Source: Zoroaster sp. YZ-2022 (Eukaryota; Echinodermata; Asteroidea; Forcipulatida; Zoroasteridae). From it: a stretch of DNA of 64,000 bases. The DNA lies in the NCBI GenBank assembly GCA_029582265.1, contig CM055819.1, positions 38,079,934 to 38,143,933 of the forward strand. The letters run 5' to 3'. Shown in pieces: positions 47,458 to 59,162 of the stretch (position 1 is the first letter of the stretch; each line of letters opens with the position of its first letter). Made by a program: the position numbers and the translations under genes. Below the pieces are notes generated by a model. The model was given only the letters and a program-made list of their open reading frames with translations, was not told the origin of the DNA and did not search any database.

Positions 47458-50400
47458 CTATCTAGAATCTGTTATAATAACACAAATACTATGTGTGGAT
47501 TTAATTTTTTTAATTTGTTTTCCTTTTGGTGAATAATTCAAAGTCGGAATGTCTGCAACAGAACTACTTTGTAATTTTGCTAGCTTCAATATTCCAAAGT
47601 CTTCATCGGGTAGTGCAAAATCGATCTGTGGCAATCTTGGATTTCTCAGAGCAAGAGAACCCGATGTTAATTTAGGAGTAGGTACATTGGGAGTGGATCC
47701 AGTTCTGAGATCAGACACAGTTTGAGACGAAAGGGAATCCACACTCTCAATATCTGGAATCGATAAGGCGATATCAGAATTTGATTTTATATCTTTAGTT
47801 GATGTTTCACTGCAGGCACTGTCCTCTCCTGGTACAGCCAGGGTGTCTAATTTTGCACCAAAGTCATTCTTTGATGTAGAAATCAGTGGACTTTTTTCCC
47901 CAAAACCGATACCTCGTCTACGCTGAAGTCGTCTGTTCTTTGTGCTTCTAGACAATTTAATGGTGTCACTATCGTGATTCGCTTTATCCACACATTCCTG
48001 TGGTACGGCCGAAGGGGTCTTCAACAGCGACTCTGACAGTTGAGATCTCAACGTGTCAGAATCAGACTCAAGAATGCTGTCAGTAGCTTCCATTTGATTC
48101 CTACCTGCTGAAGTCAGTGTGGTGACCCTCGGCATAGACGAATCCTTAGATCTACTGGGAGTTGTCAGAGAATCTCTTCTTGTCATTTTCAGTTGTGAAT
48201 CTGTGTACCTCTGTGAGTCGTTTTTGTCCATACAGCTCTGACTCTGAGAGCTCTGACTCTGAGAGCTCTGACTGGACGTCATGCTTCTAGTACGCCTGAC
48301 ATAATACTCCACGGGATACATCAGGCCTTCGATCCATGTATGACTACCCTGCTCAGTGCTCTGTGACTGCGCTACTTCCTTCATACTGATGTCCGATGCG
48401 GTCAGTTGACGGCGTTTCCTGGAGCGCTTTTGGCCACTTTTGCCAATTCTACTTGTTCCTCCTTCAACTGATCTTTGATGTGGATTTGGGGAGGTCTTTG
48501 AAGCATTTTCTGTTTGACCGGTTTTATTTTTTTTGCTATTTTTATTGTTCAGGTTCGAAAGAGCAGCAGCGTTGGGAAGTGATGAGACGCTGGAAGAGCA
48601 TGGTCGTTGATGTAGACCGAAGTCTGTAAAATTCTTTGAACTATCTTGGTCCAAGTTGCTGTATGGTAGTGTATTATTTTGGTTTTCATTTGCAACATTT
48701 ACATGTGCATGATCATCAGACAATGCTGCTGTTGTGTAAGCGATCTCTGGAGCATTGCTGCTATCATCAAGACTTGCTTCCAATGAATGTGAACTGCGAT
48801 TCGGGGACGACAACAACGACCTGCTCCTCTGGTCTATTTCTGCTACTTTTGCCATCTCCGGTGCTGATGGTCTTTGTCTGAAAATCATCTTTGGTAATTT
48901 TTTCACGAGAGGGTACTGGGAATAATGCTGCCTTTTCCACAGTTGTCTTAGGTGACAGATTGTGACCAGATGCAAGTGAAATTTTCTCCATTTTTGATTG
49001 GTGACAGCTATTTGTCACCTCTGTCTCAACCTCATCAAGGTTCCTCATTGACTGTACCTCCTTGGGAATGATTAAGGAGACACTCCGCCTCTTCTTCGTT
49101 ACCCGTCTCACGGCTGTTACACTGTTTGAGCCTCCTCCCTCATCTCTATCCCCCCTTGTGGTCTCCTCTTGGAATACATGTAGTACCTGACTTTTAACAT
49201 CCGAGGTGGTTTCTATTTTGGATTCTGAGCCTCCCTCACTGTTCGTCCTTGTGTGTGTTTGTGTACATGAGGGGGATGTTGTGCTGTGGTGGGCCTGCTC
49301 TGCTAATTTACGCTGGACGTGAGAACGAACCCTTTTTGCTTTTTCAGATTTCTGTAACGGATTTATATACAAACTGGCATTACAATCTTCCCACTGTGTC
49401 ATATACTCAATATTTAAAATCCTACATTCTGCAAACTTTTAACTTTTTCATTTATCAAACTAAATGAAGAATAATATAGCAAATGTAATTTCAACTCAAG
49501 CTGAGTTGAGAAATGCTTTGGGAAAATACAACCCCAATACATTCCATCAATTGAAAACTCTCTTACATTTGAAGCAATTGTCCACCAATACGTCAACCAG
49601 TCGAGTGCCTGGTTTTGACTGATCAAGCAAATTTGCCCTTCGGGGATAATCTTTTGTCTAGCTGACTGGTTTGGACCTATTCGGTGATTTGTAATTCTAT
49701 GTAATTTGTCTATTTTGACCTAGTGCTTAAGGCATGGCATGGTTGGTGGAGGAAATATTTGGATTCCATTTGACCATTGTAGCAACAAGAGGATAAGGAA
49801 TCTCTGGATGACATACCTCAACATTCCGGAGCGTCCTTGCATAATCCTTCTTCATGCTCTCCAGCCTTTTCCGAAGCTGAAAGAAAATTGTTGGACTCGA
49901 GATGTAAATCAATCATTTATAAGGGGAAGCTACAACAATGGTAATGTTGGCAAAACATTTCTATGGGACAAGCTTTACATTCCGAGAATCAAAATATACA
50001 TTTAACAATTAACCTGTGAAAGTTCCGGTTCATCGCGGAGCCTATGCAAGGAGGAAGTACACATACAGAAAACACCTTTTTTAGGCACTTTGGAAAGAAA
50101 AAACGTTTAGGATGATTGGTCCCTTCACCAACTTCACATCAAGATAACTTTCAAATAATCATTTTGTAATTCTGTAATCATGTTATTTCCAATCTTAAAC
50201 CTTCCATTTAACATTTGTTTTATTATCAGCCACTCCTTAAATACTAGTAAAACCTAAAATGAAGTGAACATCAACAATATTCTAATGAGTTAGCTCCATT
50301 CTTGGGCCAATACACTGGACTCCCTCCGTATCCTTGGCCCTAACCCCACATGTGCAAAAAAGTGGCAATTTGACCTTTTTTCAACTTTTGATCTGCTAAT

Positions 50401-51990
50401 TATTACAACCTAAAACTTTGGTAACCTTGCATAAGCAGAACCTTTTGGAATAAAATCTGTTATTCTGGGACAGTTCACTTTCATGAAATGTACGAAAAAT
50501 TTAAAACAAAATAATAATAAAATTAAAATTTCACCAAAATTACCGATCTCACAATAGCAAACTTCATGGCAAAAGTGCCTGCTTGGGCAAGCTTACCAAA
50601 ATCACAAAATAATTAACAGATTAAAAGTTTTTTAAAAATCACCCCTTTTTGTACATGTGGGGTTAGGGCCAAGGATACGAAGGGAGTCTAGTGTATTGCC
50701 CTAGAATGGGGCTACTAACCCTAACCACCCACAAACCATTCAAACTCCAACAGCAGGGTTTGTTGTATTTTGATGGACTCGGTACTGTATAGCCCAGACA
50801 GGGAACTAACCACCCCAAACCATTCAAACTCCAACAGCAGGGTTTGTTGTATTTTGATGGACTCGGTACTGTATAGCCCAGACAGGGAACTAACCACCCC
50901 AAACCATTCAAACTCCAACAGCAGGGTTTGTTGTATTTTGATGGACTTGGTAATGTATAGCCCAGACAGGGACCTAACCACCCACAAACCATTCAAACTC
51001 CAACAGCAGCGTTTGTTGTATTTTGATGGACTCGGTACTGTATAGCCCAGACAGGGACCTAACCACCCCAAACCATTGAAACTCCAACAGCAGGGTTTGT
51101 TGGATATTGATGGGCTCGGTACTGTATAGCCCAGACAGGGACCTAACCACCCACAAACCATTCAAACTCCAACAGCAGGGTTTGTTGTATTTTGATGGAC
51201 TCGGTACTGTATAGCCCAGACAGGGACCTAACCACCCACAAACCATTCAAACTCCAACAGCAGGGTTTGTTGTATTTTGATGGACTCGGTACTGTATAGC
51301 CCAGACAGGGACCTAACCACCCACAAACCATTCAAACTCCAACAGCAGGGTTTGTTGTATTTTGATGGACTCGGTACTGTATAGCCCAGACAGGGACCTA
51401 ACCACCCACAAACCATTCAAACTCCAACAGCAGGGTTTGTTGTATTTTGATGGACTTGGTACTGTATAGCCCAGACAGGGACCTAACCACCCCAAACCAT
51501 TCAAACTCCAACAGCAGGGTTTGTTGTATTTTGATGGACTTGGTACTGTATAGCCCAGACAGGGACCTAACCACCACAAACCATTCAAACTCCAACAGCA
51601 GGGTTTGTTGTATTTTGATGGACTCGGTACTGTATAGCCCAGACAGGGACCTAACCACCCCAAACCATTCAAACTCCAACAGCAGGGTTTGTTGTATTTT
51701 GATGGACTCGGTACTGTATAGCCCAGACAGGGAACTAACCACCCCAAACCATTCAAACTCCAACAGCAGGGTTTGTTGTATTTTGATGGACTTGGTACTG
51801 TATAGCCCAGACAGGGACACTTTGCATGGTGCCAGTTGGGTGGTCGTGTTCTTAGCAAAAACAGTTCTAGGGGGTTTGGGCTAAAGAGCATGATTGCTCA
51901 ATTGTTTAAGCTGGGAAGTTACTGAGATGAAACAGATTTATTCTTGATATTTACCTCCTGTTTGAGATGTGCTGTAGATGTATCGGCCAT
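47458..51990 (-). CDS. PALB2: PALB2 homologue, N-terminal half
   Basis: PALB2 joins BRCA1 to BRCA2/RAD51 in homologous recombination. Exons: 51955-51990 (MADTSTAHLKQE, ATG in AAACATGG context), 49817-49876, and a large exon from 49351. The first three give a coiled coil: RKRLESMKKDYARTLRN, then KAKRVRSHVQRKLAEQ. This matches the human pattern 'EKLAFLKREYSKTLARLQ...EKIKHSIKKTVEEQ', which binds BRCA1. A serine-rich linker follows. At 48280-48336 lies EGLMYPVEYYVRRTRSM, nearly the human chromatin-association motif (EGLLFPAEYYVRTTRSM). At 47572-47624 lies DFALPDEDFGILKLAKL, matching human DFQLPDEDFGPLKLEKV in the MRG15-binding region. The WD40 half is absent: the frame ends at 47458, 79 bases before a DDX47 exon. 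The frame shifts once, most simply by an extra A in the A6 run near 48900. The identity is strong; completeness is not. Confidence 0.88.
48190..48285 (-). other. SQ cluster next to the PALB2 chromatin-association motif
   Basis: Directly after ...RRTRSM the protein reads TSSQSSQSQSSQSQS, then further SQ dipeptides (NDSQRY, TDSQLK): seven SQ sites in about 33 residues. Ser-Gln is the ATM/ATR target, and human PALB2 is phosphorylated at SQ sites. The DNA shows a short internal repeat (GAGCTCTGACTCT), so the cluster grew by slippage. Confidence 0.7.
50291..50712. mobile_element. MITE (CTCCCTCCGTATCC family) in PALB2 intron 1
   Basis: GGGCCAATACACTGGACTCC ... CCTAACCCCACATGTGCAAA is mirrored at the right end over about 65 bases. 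The core contains AACTTTTGATCTGCTAATTA. Confidence 0.85.
50715..51830. repeat. 84/85-bp tandem array, 13 units, in PALB2 intron 1
   Basis: Units contain CCATTCAAACTCCAACAGCA, GTTGTATTTTGATGGACT and TGTATAGCCCAGACAGGGA. Length alternates between 84 and 85 (CACCCC or CACCCAC), shifting frames. It starts three bases after the MITE. A single inverted relative at 53250-53350 and a fragment at 6980 show the unit predates the array. Confidence 0.95.
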
Positions 51991-52151
51991 GTTTAATTGA
52001 CATTGAGCTCAGGTCTTCTGCCGAGCAAGAATGAATCTGAGGGAAAAAATGAACACATTCACATTGTGAACAAACAAAAGTTTGATGTAGAATGAGATGT
52101 AACACAGAGAAAGTGGACCTTAGACTTTTAGACTATGCTCCTCAGGCCAAC

Positions 52152-52525
52152 AAAAAAAGTCTCTGGTTTCTGGTCTTAGGTCAGCTTCAAAATCAGTGCA
52201 GTGACGGACATTTTTTATTTTTTTGTAATCTTTTTTTTTTTACCAAGCAGTGAAATGATACATGTATATATGCGGTTATTGGAACCAGACCACATTTCCA
52301 ATACACAAAGTATGGTGGCTAAGAATGACCTCACAAATCGGGCAAAGGTTCATACCCTGTGTGAAAAAGTTGTTTAAAATGTCACTGCAGTATTACAATC
52401 AATCCAGCAATTTTGGCTGCAATTGGATATTGTTTCATAGCAAAAAACAAATGAATAAAATAACAATGTTAATGCGTAGATCTAAAGGCTACGTGCCCGG
52501 AGACCAGAAACTGGAGACTTTTTTT
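52152..52525. mobile_element. MITE (AGTCTCTGGTTTCTGG family) upstream of PALB2
   Basis: The left end AAAAAAAGTCTCTGGTTTCT and the right end CCAGAAACTGGAGACTTTTT are inverted. It is the best-preserved member. Confidence 0.85.
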
Positions 52526-52673
52526 GGGAGGGGGGGGGGTTAAGTTATTGCTTGTCTTTATAGACTCTCACTCAGTCTCATGCAGTCAAGACACAAAACC
52601 CTGAGCCTTGGACGGTGGGAGCAGGGAGGGACAGGGGAGCAGGGAGGGACAGGTTAACAGTCAGGAATTATCC

Positions 52674-53092
52674 TTGGCTCTAACCCCACATGTACTAAAA
52701 AGGGGCAATTTTTATTTGTTTCCCCCAACTTTTGATCTGATAATTATTACAACCTAAAACTTAGTGATTAGGTGCCCTTGCCCAAGCAAACACTTTTGGC
52801 ATAAAATCTGTTATTCTAGGAGAGCTTACTTTCATGAAATTTGTGAAACATTTTTTAAGTTAAAAAAATTAATAAATAACAACAACAAAAATAAAAAATT
52901 ACAAATCTCACATCACAACAGCAAATTTCATGCCAAAATTGTCTGCTTGGGCAAGCTTGCCTAATCACAAAATTTTAGATTGTAATAGTTAGCAGATCAA
53001 AAGTTGAAATAAATCGCTCCTTTTTTGTACATGGGGTTAGGGCCAAGGATACGGAGGGAGTCCAGTGTGTATTGGCCCTAGAATGGGCTAAC
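52674..53092. mobile_element. MITE (CTCCCTCCGTATCC family)
   Basis: Right TIR GGGTTAGGGCCAAGGATACG ... TCCAGTGTGTATTGGCCC; the left TIR is partly lost (begins CCTTGGCTCTAACCCC). This copy gives the empty-site sequence for the Harbinger insertion at 34100. Confidence 0.8.
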
Positions 53093-53499
53093 CTTTATTC
53101 AATTTCAAGGCCTGAAAAACATCATTAACAAGTTAATGTACATTGAAATACAAGTAGGCGAGGGCAGACTGACACGTCACATCCAGTCTGATTAACCCTA
53201 ACTCCCTAGCTATTTTGGCATCGAAATTTACCATCGAAATGTTGGACTTAGCTGGAATTGGGACACCCGACCCCATGCAAAGTATCCCTGTCTGCGCTAT
53301 ACAGTACCGAGTCCATCAAAATCCAACAAACCCTGCTGTTGGAGTTTGAATGGTTTAGAGTGGTTTGGGTTATTATGAAAGATAATTATATTGAACCTTT
53401 TTTCATGTTATCAAAGCATGTTGCGATTGGATAAAAAAGTGCCTACGCCACGGGATGCAACGGTTGTAAAATTCTGATGGACGTTGTAGGTACTCAGCA

Positions 53500-53760
53500 G
53501 CCAGTACTGATGACTCAATCTGTTGTATCTTGTTGCATTCAGCACTGGACAGTGTTTATATAGCAAATAGTCTGTGTTGTGTCTTCAGCATTACCCTGCT
53601 CAATGCAACAAGATCTCCTTGACATTGTATGTTGTTGCAGACAGCACTGTGCTTGAAAAAACACAGTCCAATTTACTGAACCCTTCACTACTACTAGGTG
53701 CAACAAGATCCACATGATGGATCTTGTTGCTGTTGTATGTTGTTTCATTCAGCAGGGTGA
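53500..53760. repeat. Repeats of TGCAACAAGATC words
   Basis: TGTTGTATCTTGTTGCATTC and its inverse (GCAACAAGATC) recur five times. Related words occur at 38680-38720. Probably MITE debris. Confidence 0.5.
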
Positions 53761-53912
53761 TAAGAAAGTTACCCTAGCATGGTTAGGGTTAATTTTGACA
53801 ATAAATTGCAATTTGTGAAACTTTCATCTTCATTTTCGTATGTCCAAATTGTGCGTACATTTTGTTTTATGATGCAAACACTGGCAGCCTCAATCTCTCA
53901 TAGTCATAGCCT

Positions 53913-54350
53913 CATTCTAGGGCCAATACACTGGACTCCCTTCGTTCGTTAGCCCTAACCCCACATGTACAAAAAAGGGCCGATTTTTAAAACTTTTTAA
54001 CTTTTGATCTGCACAATAAAATTCTGTGATGAGGTACTCTTTTCCAGGCAGACAACTTTGCTATAAAATTCTTGTAAAATAATTTCATGAAAGTGAATGA
54101 TCCTGCAATAGTGGATTTTAACGTCAGTGCTTGGCAATGCCTTGGAATATTAAGACTAAAAATAGAGTATCGATACCTCATCACCGAATTTTATGCCGTA
54201 ACCGATCTAACGTTAAAGACAAAGTTCAAGAAATCACCGCTTTTTGTACATGTGGGGCTAGGGTCAAGATAGTCCAAGACCGACTGTAAATATGATAATT
54301 GATACACACATGTGTATACAGACTATACAGCGGGATGTCCAGTGTATTGG
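53913..54350. mobile_element. MITE (CTCCCTCCGTATCC family), diverged
   Basis: The left end GGGCCAATACACTGGACTCC and right end GGGATGTCCAGTGTATTGGC are inverted with a 60-base extra segment near the right end. Its right end meets the start of duplicated segment copy 2. Confidence 0.7.
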
Positions 54351-54957
54351 CCCTAACGTCACTCGTCAGGCCTAGAAATGGGCCTAGGCCTATATCAATG
54401 ATATAACTCTCTCATTTAACTTTAAGTTAACGTTAAAATCTCAGTCAATGACTCACTGGAAGTGGAATGTCCTAAAATCATGAAAAAGACCACTCTAATT
54501 TCTCCTAAATTAGCAGCAAATTAATATATGAAATACAAAAACATATATCGCTAGATGTCCTAATAAGTACCCACAATATCTGACTGCGAATGAAGAAAAC
54601 AACACAGCAAAAAAGGAACTTGACTGCGAACAAAAACATCAACCTACCATGCCATCGAATATTTATAAACCGCCATTAATTTTTGTAATACTAATAGCGC
54701 CCTCCGTTGGTGACATGAGTGCAATATCCCAATAATTTGGTGCTGTACTGTTCGGATGGGGTTGAAACCCCTCTAGCGTAGAGACCATTTAAATCCTTCG
54801 TCGTCAAATTATCGTCGGATAATTTATCTCAGGATGTCGAAATCCCAAGATATGTCGGGATGTTGTCATCTTACATAGATCTTACGTAGATCTCAGGATC
54901 TCAACAAGTTGGGTGGCACTTTCAGAGTTCCGTATCATTACACATGTATAATGTACA

Positions 54958-55255
54958 TTGTACATCAGGTACAACCCTTCCTCCATGGTACAACTAAACT
55001 CAAATATTGTCATAGTACTAGATTTAAGTCGATGCTTAAAACTCATCTTATGTCACAATTCTTCAAAGATGATGTATATTTGTAATTGCATTGTAGGTAC
55101 ATGTATCTCAGTACATAATTTTTCAGTTTTCTCCTCTGCTATCATTGTATATTGTTTGTATTCATGTTTTTTCTTTGTTTCCGCGCCTTGAGCGCCCAGC
55201 AGGGTGGATATGTGCGCGCTACAAATCTTTATTATTATTATTATTATCATCATCA
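54958..55255 (+). mobile_element. RTE-like LINE 3' end with (ATT)n tail
   Basis: A frame reads RFKSMLKTHLMSQFFKDD then a stop, the usual C-terminus of RTE/CR1-like reverse transcriptase. The 3' UTR ends CGCGCCTTGAGCGC ... GCGCGCTACAAATC followed by ATT repeats. Confidence 0.7.
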
Positions 55256-55768
55256 TCGATCATTATTATCAGTTTTGATAATAACACTGCATGCGTGTTC
55301 AATTGCTATGCAATGCCACCCGATGCTGGCGTGTGGCGTGACGCTTAATACGACCATATAGGCCTACTACCGATGACGTGAACATCAATCAATGTTCTTC
55401 ACGTATTTTTGCTTTTGCGTTTTTAGATATGTGGTATAGGTTAACCAAATATATATTCCAAATTAAACGACCATTTTAAATGTTTTAAATATTAAAGTAT
55501 ACTAGTTTTTACAAAAACACAATTACTCTGAGCGGGATTCGATCCTCTGACCTCTTACTCGGCAGTCAAGCACTCTAACAACTGAGCTAACTGTTTCTTA
55601 GATATTTGGTTGACTAATTATCCTGTATCAGGGATAGAGACAGGCTGCGGGCGTACCATACATATGGCCTAAATCTGACGTCACGCTTCTAGACTTGCGT
55701 GCTTGCTACCACCAAGGTCAAAGTTGTATTTCAATGAAACCGAGAGGCCGGTATCTGGCGTCATCATC

Positions 55769-57731
55769 GATGACTGCATAGGCTGATACAGCATATTTGT
55801 ACACGTTTGTGCGGCTGGCAAACGGGTAATTTAAGTACGTAAAAACATGCACGTAGGCCTTTACGCGCAAGGAGTGCGTTCGTTTCAGGATGTACCATAA
55901 AATCATGTATTTATTGACATAATAAATTCCTTTCCGAATTGTTTGATATAGGGGCCCCCATGCAACCCAGTTAAGTGTCTCTGTAGGGGGTGATGGTGGT
56001 GGGAGAGTGGGGATGTTCCAATGACTAGTACAAGATGATATTAAATAAATGATTTCTTAAAAACAGTTTTTACAAATGGAGAGTATGTTTAATTACAAAA
56101 TATAATATTTGTTCTCAGTTTTACAAATTAGTTTTACAAATTAGTTTTACAAATAATAATTTTCAAAGTTCTTTTAAATATAAACTTTGTTTTTTGTTAA
56201 ATGCACAGACATATGACAACCAGATGCCAAGCATGATAAGTAATTTGTTTTGTCATTCACATTAAATAAAGCAACAGGAGATCGAGACTTGCAAGTAAGA
56301 AAAAGCAAAGTAAATAGAACATTATGCATAATGCAATGATGAATCACACTGTCTCTTACTAATCATTACCTTGGAACAATTAACAAAATAATACTAAATT
56401 GTGTACAACCTCTCTTCATCATGTATTCTTTTTTAATAAAACAAATCAATGAGATATTTTTTTCGGGGAATGTGCAATTTTACTAATTACCTGAAATATT
56501 AAAACTATATGATTCTGTCTGAGTTGTTATTTGAATGAAACAAATTGATTTAGGATTCCATTAGTATGAAATATCAATTAAAATATCAAATAAAATATCA
56601 ATTTAAAAAATAAAGAAAGTTAGTAAATTAGATAATTGAAAATTGTAATAAAACTACAAAAAATTCCTTGGTTCACTGCATACATGAACTTCCTACTTTT
56701 GCAATGATAGTGGAGTTGACACATAATATTGTTGACGAGAATTTTCTCAGATCATCACATCAAAGTGTTGCTTGTCTTTGAAGAATAGCCTTGCTTCGTA
56801 AATCCAACATCAGTTATTTGTTTGTTTGGTTTGGAAACACTGCTTTCACCATGTGGCATTTTGAGTTTTCTTGAAACATATTGGTAAAATCAAATGTTGC
56901 TATTTAAAATATACGTTGCGTTTGTATAGTACAAGATGATTAAGTTATTGTCTACAGACTATTTTACCTGTGAAAGAAAATTCCACTTTTCTGCTCCTCT
57001 GCACATCCCTTGACCTGACAACCTATAACCGCAAATAACTTAACCATTGTTGCACAGGTCCCCTATATTTTTAATTGATTTTCTCAAATCGTTTATTAAA
57101 AACTGTTATAAAATAACTTACGGTCATTATCAGAACAAAAAATATTACGTGACGCGTTAATCCATTTGATAATGTACGTATCAGTCTGGCGTGACGACTC
57201 GTCTACACCTTTTTAAAACCCGTTTCATAAAACGCGCACGCAAGACGCGCGTGACGAACTATGTCCAATCCAGGGGTGCGTTTTTGCGACTGTAACCAGA
57301 AACATGTTCGGTCTTTCGCGAGTTCGGTTGTGCTACGATGACGTCATTGTTCTGACCCAAAACGTGAACCGAAGTTTGTGATCAGTTACGCTTGGTTTCA
57401 AGATCGCGGATTGTAAAAAAGTAACGAAAGGTTTATTAATTATTTGTTAAAACATGATTGAATGATTGTTCGTATACAGTATATCTTTCAAGTTTATTAC
57501 TAGCAGTCACAAGTAAGTTCTATTTTGCAAAACCTTGACTTAGGCCTACACCGTATACTTTGAGAAACTTTGATGACTGAACACGTCGCAAACTGAAAAC
57601 AATTTTCTGGTTATGTTTGCGTTTTCGCGTAGCTATGCCGTCTTGTTTCTGGTCAAGAATATGACGTCAGAAACAAGTTTCTGGTCAGGGTCGCAAAAAC
57701 GCGCCCCTAGCTGTCAATACAGTGGAGATCA
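55769..57731. mobile_element. 1.96-kb insertion present only in copy 2
   Basis: Copy 1 reads CTGGCGTCATACACGAGCC. In copy 2 the same sequence is split, with GGCGTCAT on both sides of the inserted block, an 8-bp duplication. Inside are a 1.1-kb repeat (partner at 22180-23300) and a TIR element at about 57271-57711 (CAGGGGTGCGTTTTTGCGAC and inverse). No transposase is recognised. Confidence 0.6.
57271..57711. mobile_element. TIR element (CAGGGGTGCGTTTTTGC)
   Basis: The left end CAGGGGTGCGTTTTTGCGAC ... ACCAGAAAC and the right end inverse (GTTTCTGGTCAGGGTCGCAA) pair over about 38 bases with a few mismatches. Non-coding. CAG ends suggest hAT. Confidence 0.65.
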
Positions 57732-58162
57732 ATGGGCGTCATACACAAGCCTCGAAGCGTGACGTCAGATCTTCCGGCTACCATAATAACCGATACCACT
57801 CTCTGTTGGTATGTTTTACGGGTGGATGGATGGATGGGCACGTGTGATAATGTTAAAGGACGTTTTGCACTGAGACTACCTTTTTAGGCACATACATGTA
57901 TATTCGTGTTTAACGTCAATATGATTCGAGTCGCGTTTGCTGGAGGATGGTGTAATATTATGGTGCAACTTTCTTTCCAATAACAAAAGAACGTGTCCAA
58001 AAAAAAACACTGTGTCACAATTGGCTGATAATTGTCGTCGTATTCATCCTCATCATCTCACGTCATCACCTGTGGTCTCACTAGAAACTTTAGTTTTATC
58101 AACAGCATCATTTGTGGGAAACTGTGACATTCAAGTTCAAGATCATTCACCACAAAAAGGAG

Positions 58163-58483
58163 ATGTTTCGTTTTCTCTTTTTGTTGATCGTTCATTGCCT
58201 GTCGGCCGAGGCTGCCAGCTCATGTGAAGGCGCAACCGTTGGTAACTCGCGTAGCTTGCATTTCAGTGGCATAGCCGACCTGATCCTGCAGGGGCACGGA
58301 TACCGCAACTTGACGGGGGTTTCCAAGATCAGGTGCGGCAATTTGTGTCTGTCTAATACACGCTGTTTCTCTTTCAACTACTCGGACCGGGACAAGCTGT
58401 GTGAGCTGAACGGGGCATCAGCGTCGCAGTTCCCGCAGGCCCTCGCTGAGAAGAAGGACACATATTATTACGAACCGGAGAAG
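58163..58483 (+). CDS. Secreted PAN/apple-like domain protein, first exon (copy 2)
   Basis: A 107-codon exon homologous to 12880-13200, donor AAG then GTAAAA. The signal peptide is MFRFLFLLIVHCLSAEA. All cysteines of the PAN-like region are kept (CGNLCLSNTRCFSFNYS, KLCELN). About eight residues differ, clustered in the signal peptide and the LTGVSKIRC stretch, and there are no stops. The ATG homologous to copy 1 was chosen; the frame stays open for 17 codons upstream to an earlier ATG at 58112, which copy 1 does not support. The exon 2 equivalent (PSVIKQLQL...) was not found in 58484-64000, so this copy may be incomplete or its next exon lies beyond the window. Confidence 0.65.
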
Positions 58484-58974
58484 GTAAAATGTTCATTTCG
58501 TTTTTAAATATTTGTCCATTCTTTGGAGCAGTATTTCTTCCACTTTAAACTAATAAGGGCCAATAAGGAAACCGGTGAAATTAGGTTTAACTGAATTATC
58601 AATAAAAACCACTCTATTATTACGATGCGATACTATTGCATTGTTACTGGAGCAATTGGGAACAGCTTTTCCATTTACGTCATAGATCGCTTGGTTGAGC
58701 AAAAAGAATACTGGAGGCCGTTACCGATATCAACAGAAGTGTATCGGAGCGGTGTCACATTTATTTTGTTATGGTTTTTATATTTGGTGAGTTCCTCAAT
58801 ATAAACACCACTGGTGTAGTTTCTAACAACCAATAGGACTATAGGAGATTTGTCTGCGGTTAAATTTGATACTTAAGATACCCAATAACAATATATAGAC
58901 CTTTTAATTAGGAAATGTTCGTTTATATTTGTTGTTGTTGTTATTGTTCGGTTTATTTATGTTGTTGATTGTAG

Positions 58975-59162
58975 GCAGTGGCATAACTAGGGCCCAATTT
59001 CCAGGGGGGAACTAGGGGGTGCACCACTTTTCCTAGGGGGGGCATGTCAATACTTGAATCCTACAGTATCAAATAGGGACCTATTTTTTCAAAATTCTGA
59101 ATGAGGGCACCCGGATCTCGGCTTGGGGCACGTGCCCCCCGTGGCCCCATAGTTACGACACC
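58975..59162. mobile_element. 188-bp hAT-type MITE with 8-bp target duplication
   Basis: It is bracketed by GATTGTAG at 58967-58974 and 59163-59170. Copy 1 (13660-13680) has a single GATTGTAG and no element. The ends GCAGTGGCATAACTAGGGCC and inverse (GGCCCCATAGTTACGACACC) match imperfectly. Confidence 0.9.

Noticed and set aside
47458..48975. A separate gene starting at the ATG at 48975
   Set aside because: The upstream frame carries the PALB2 coiled coil, and the two frames join by a one-base change; the internal ATG is not a natural start.
50663..51891. Many Cys/Trp-rich frames of 60-190 codons on both strands
   Set aside because: All derive from the 84/85-bp array, whose unit length changes the frame from unit to unit.
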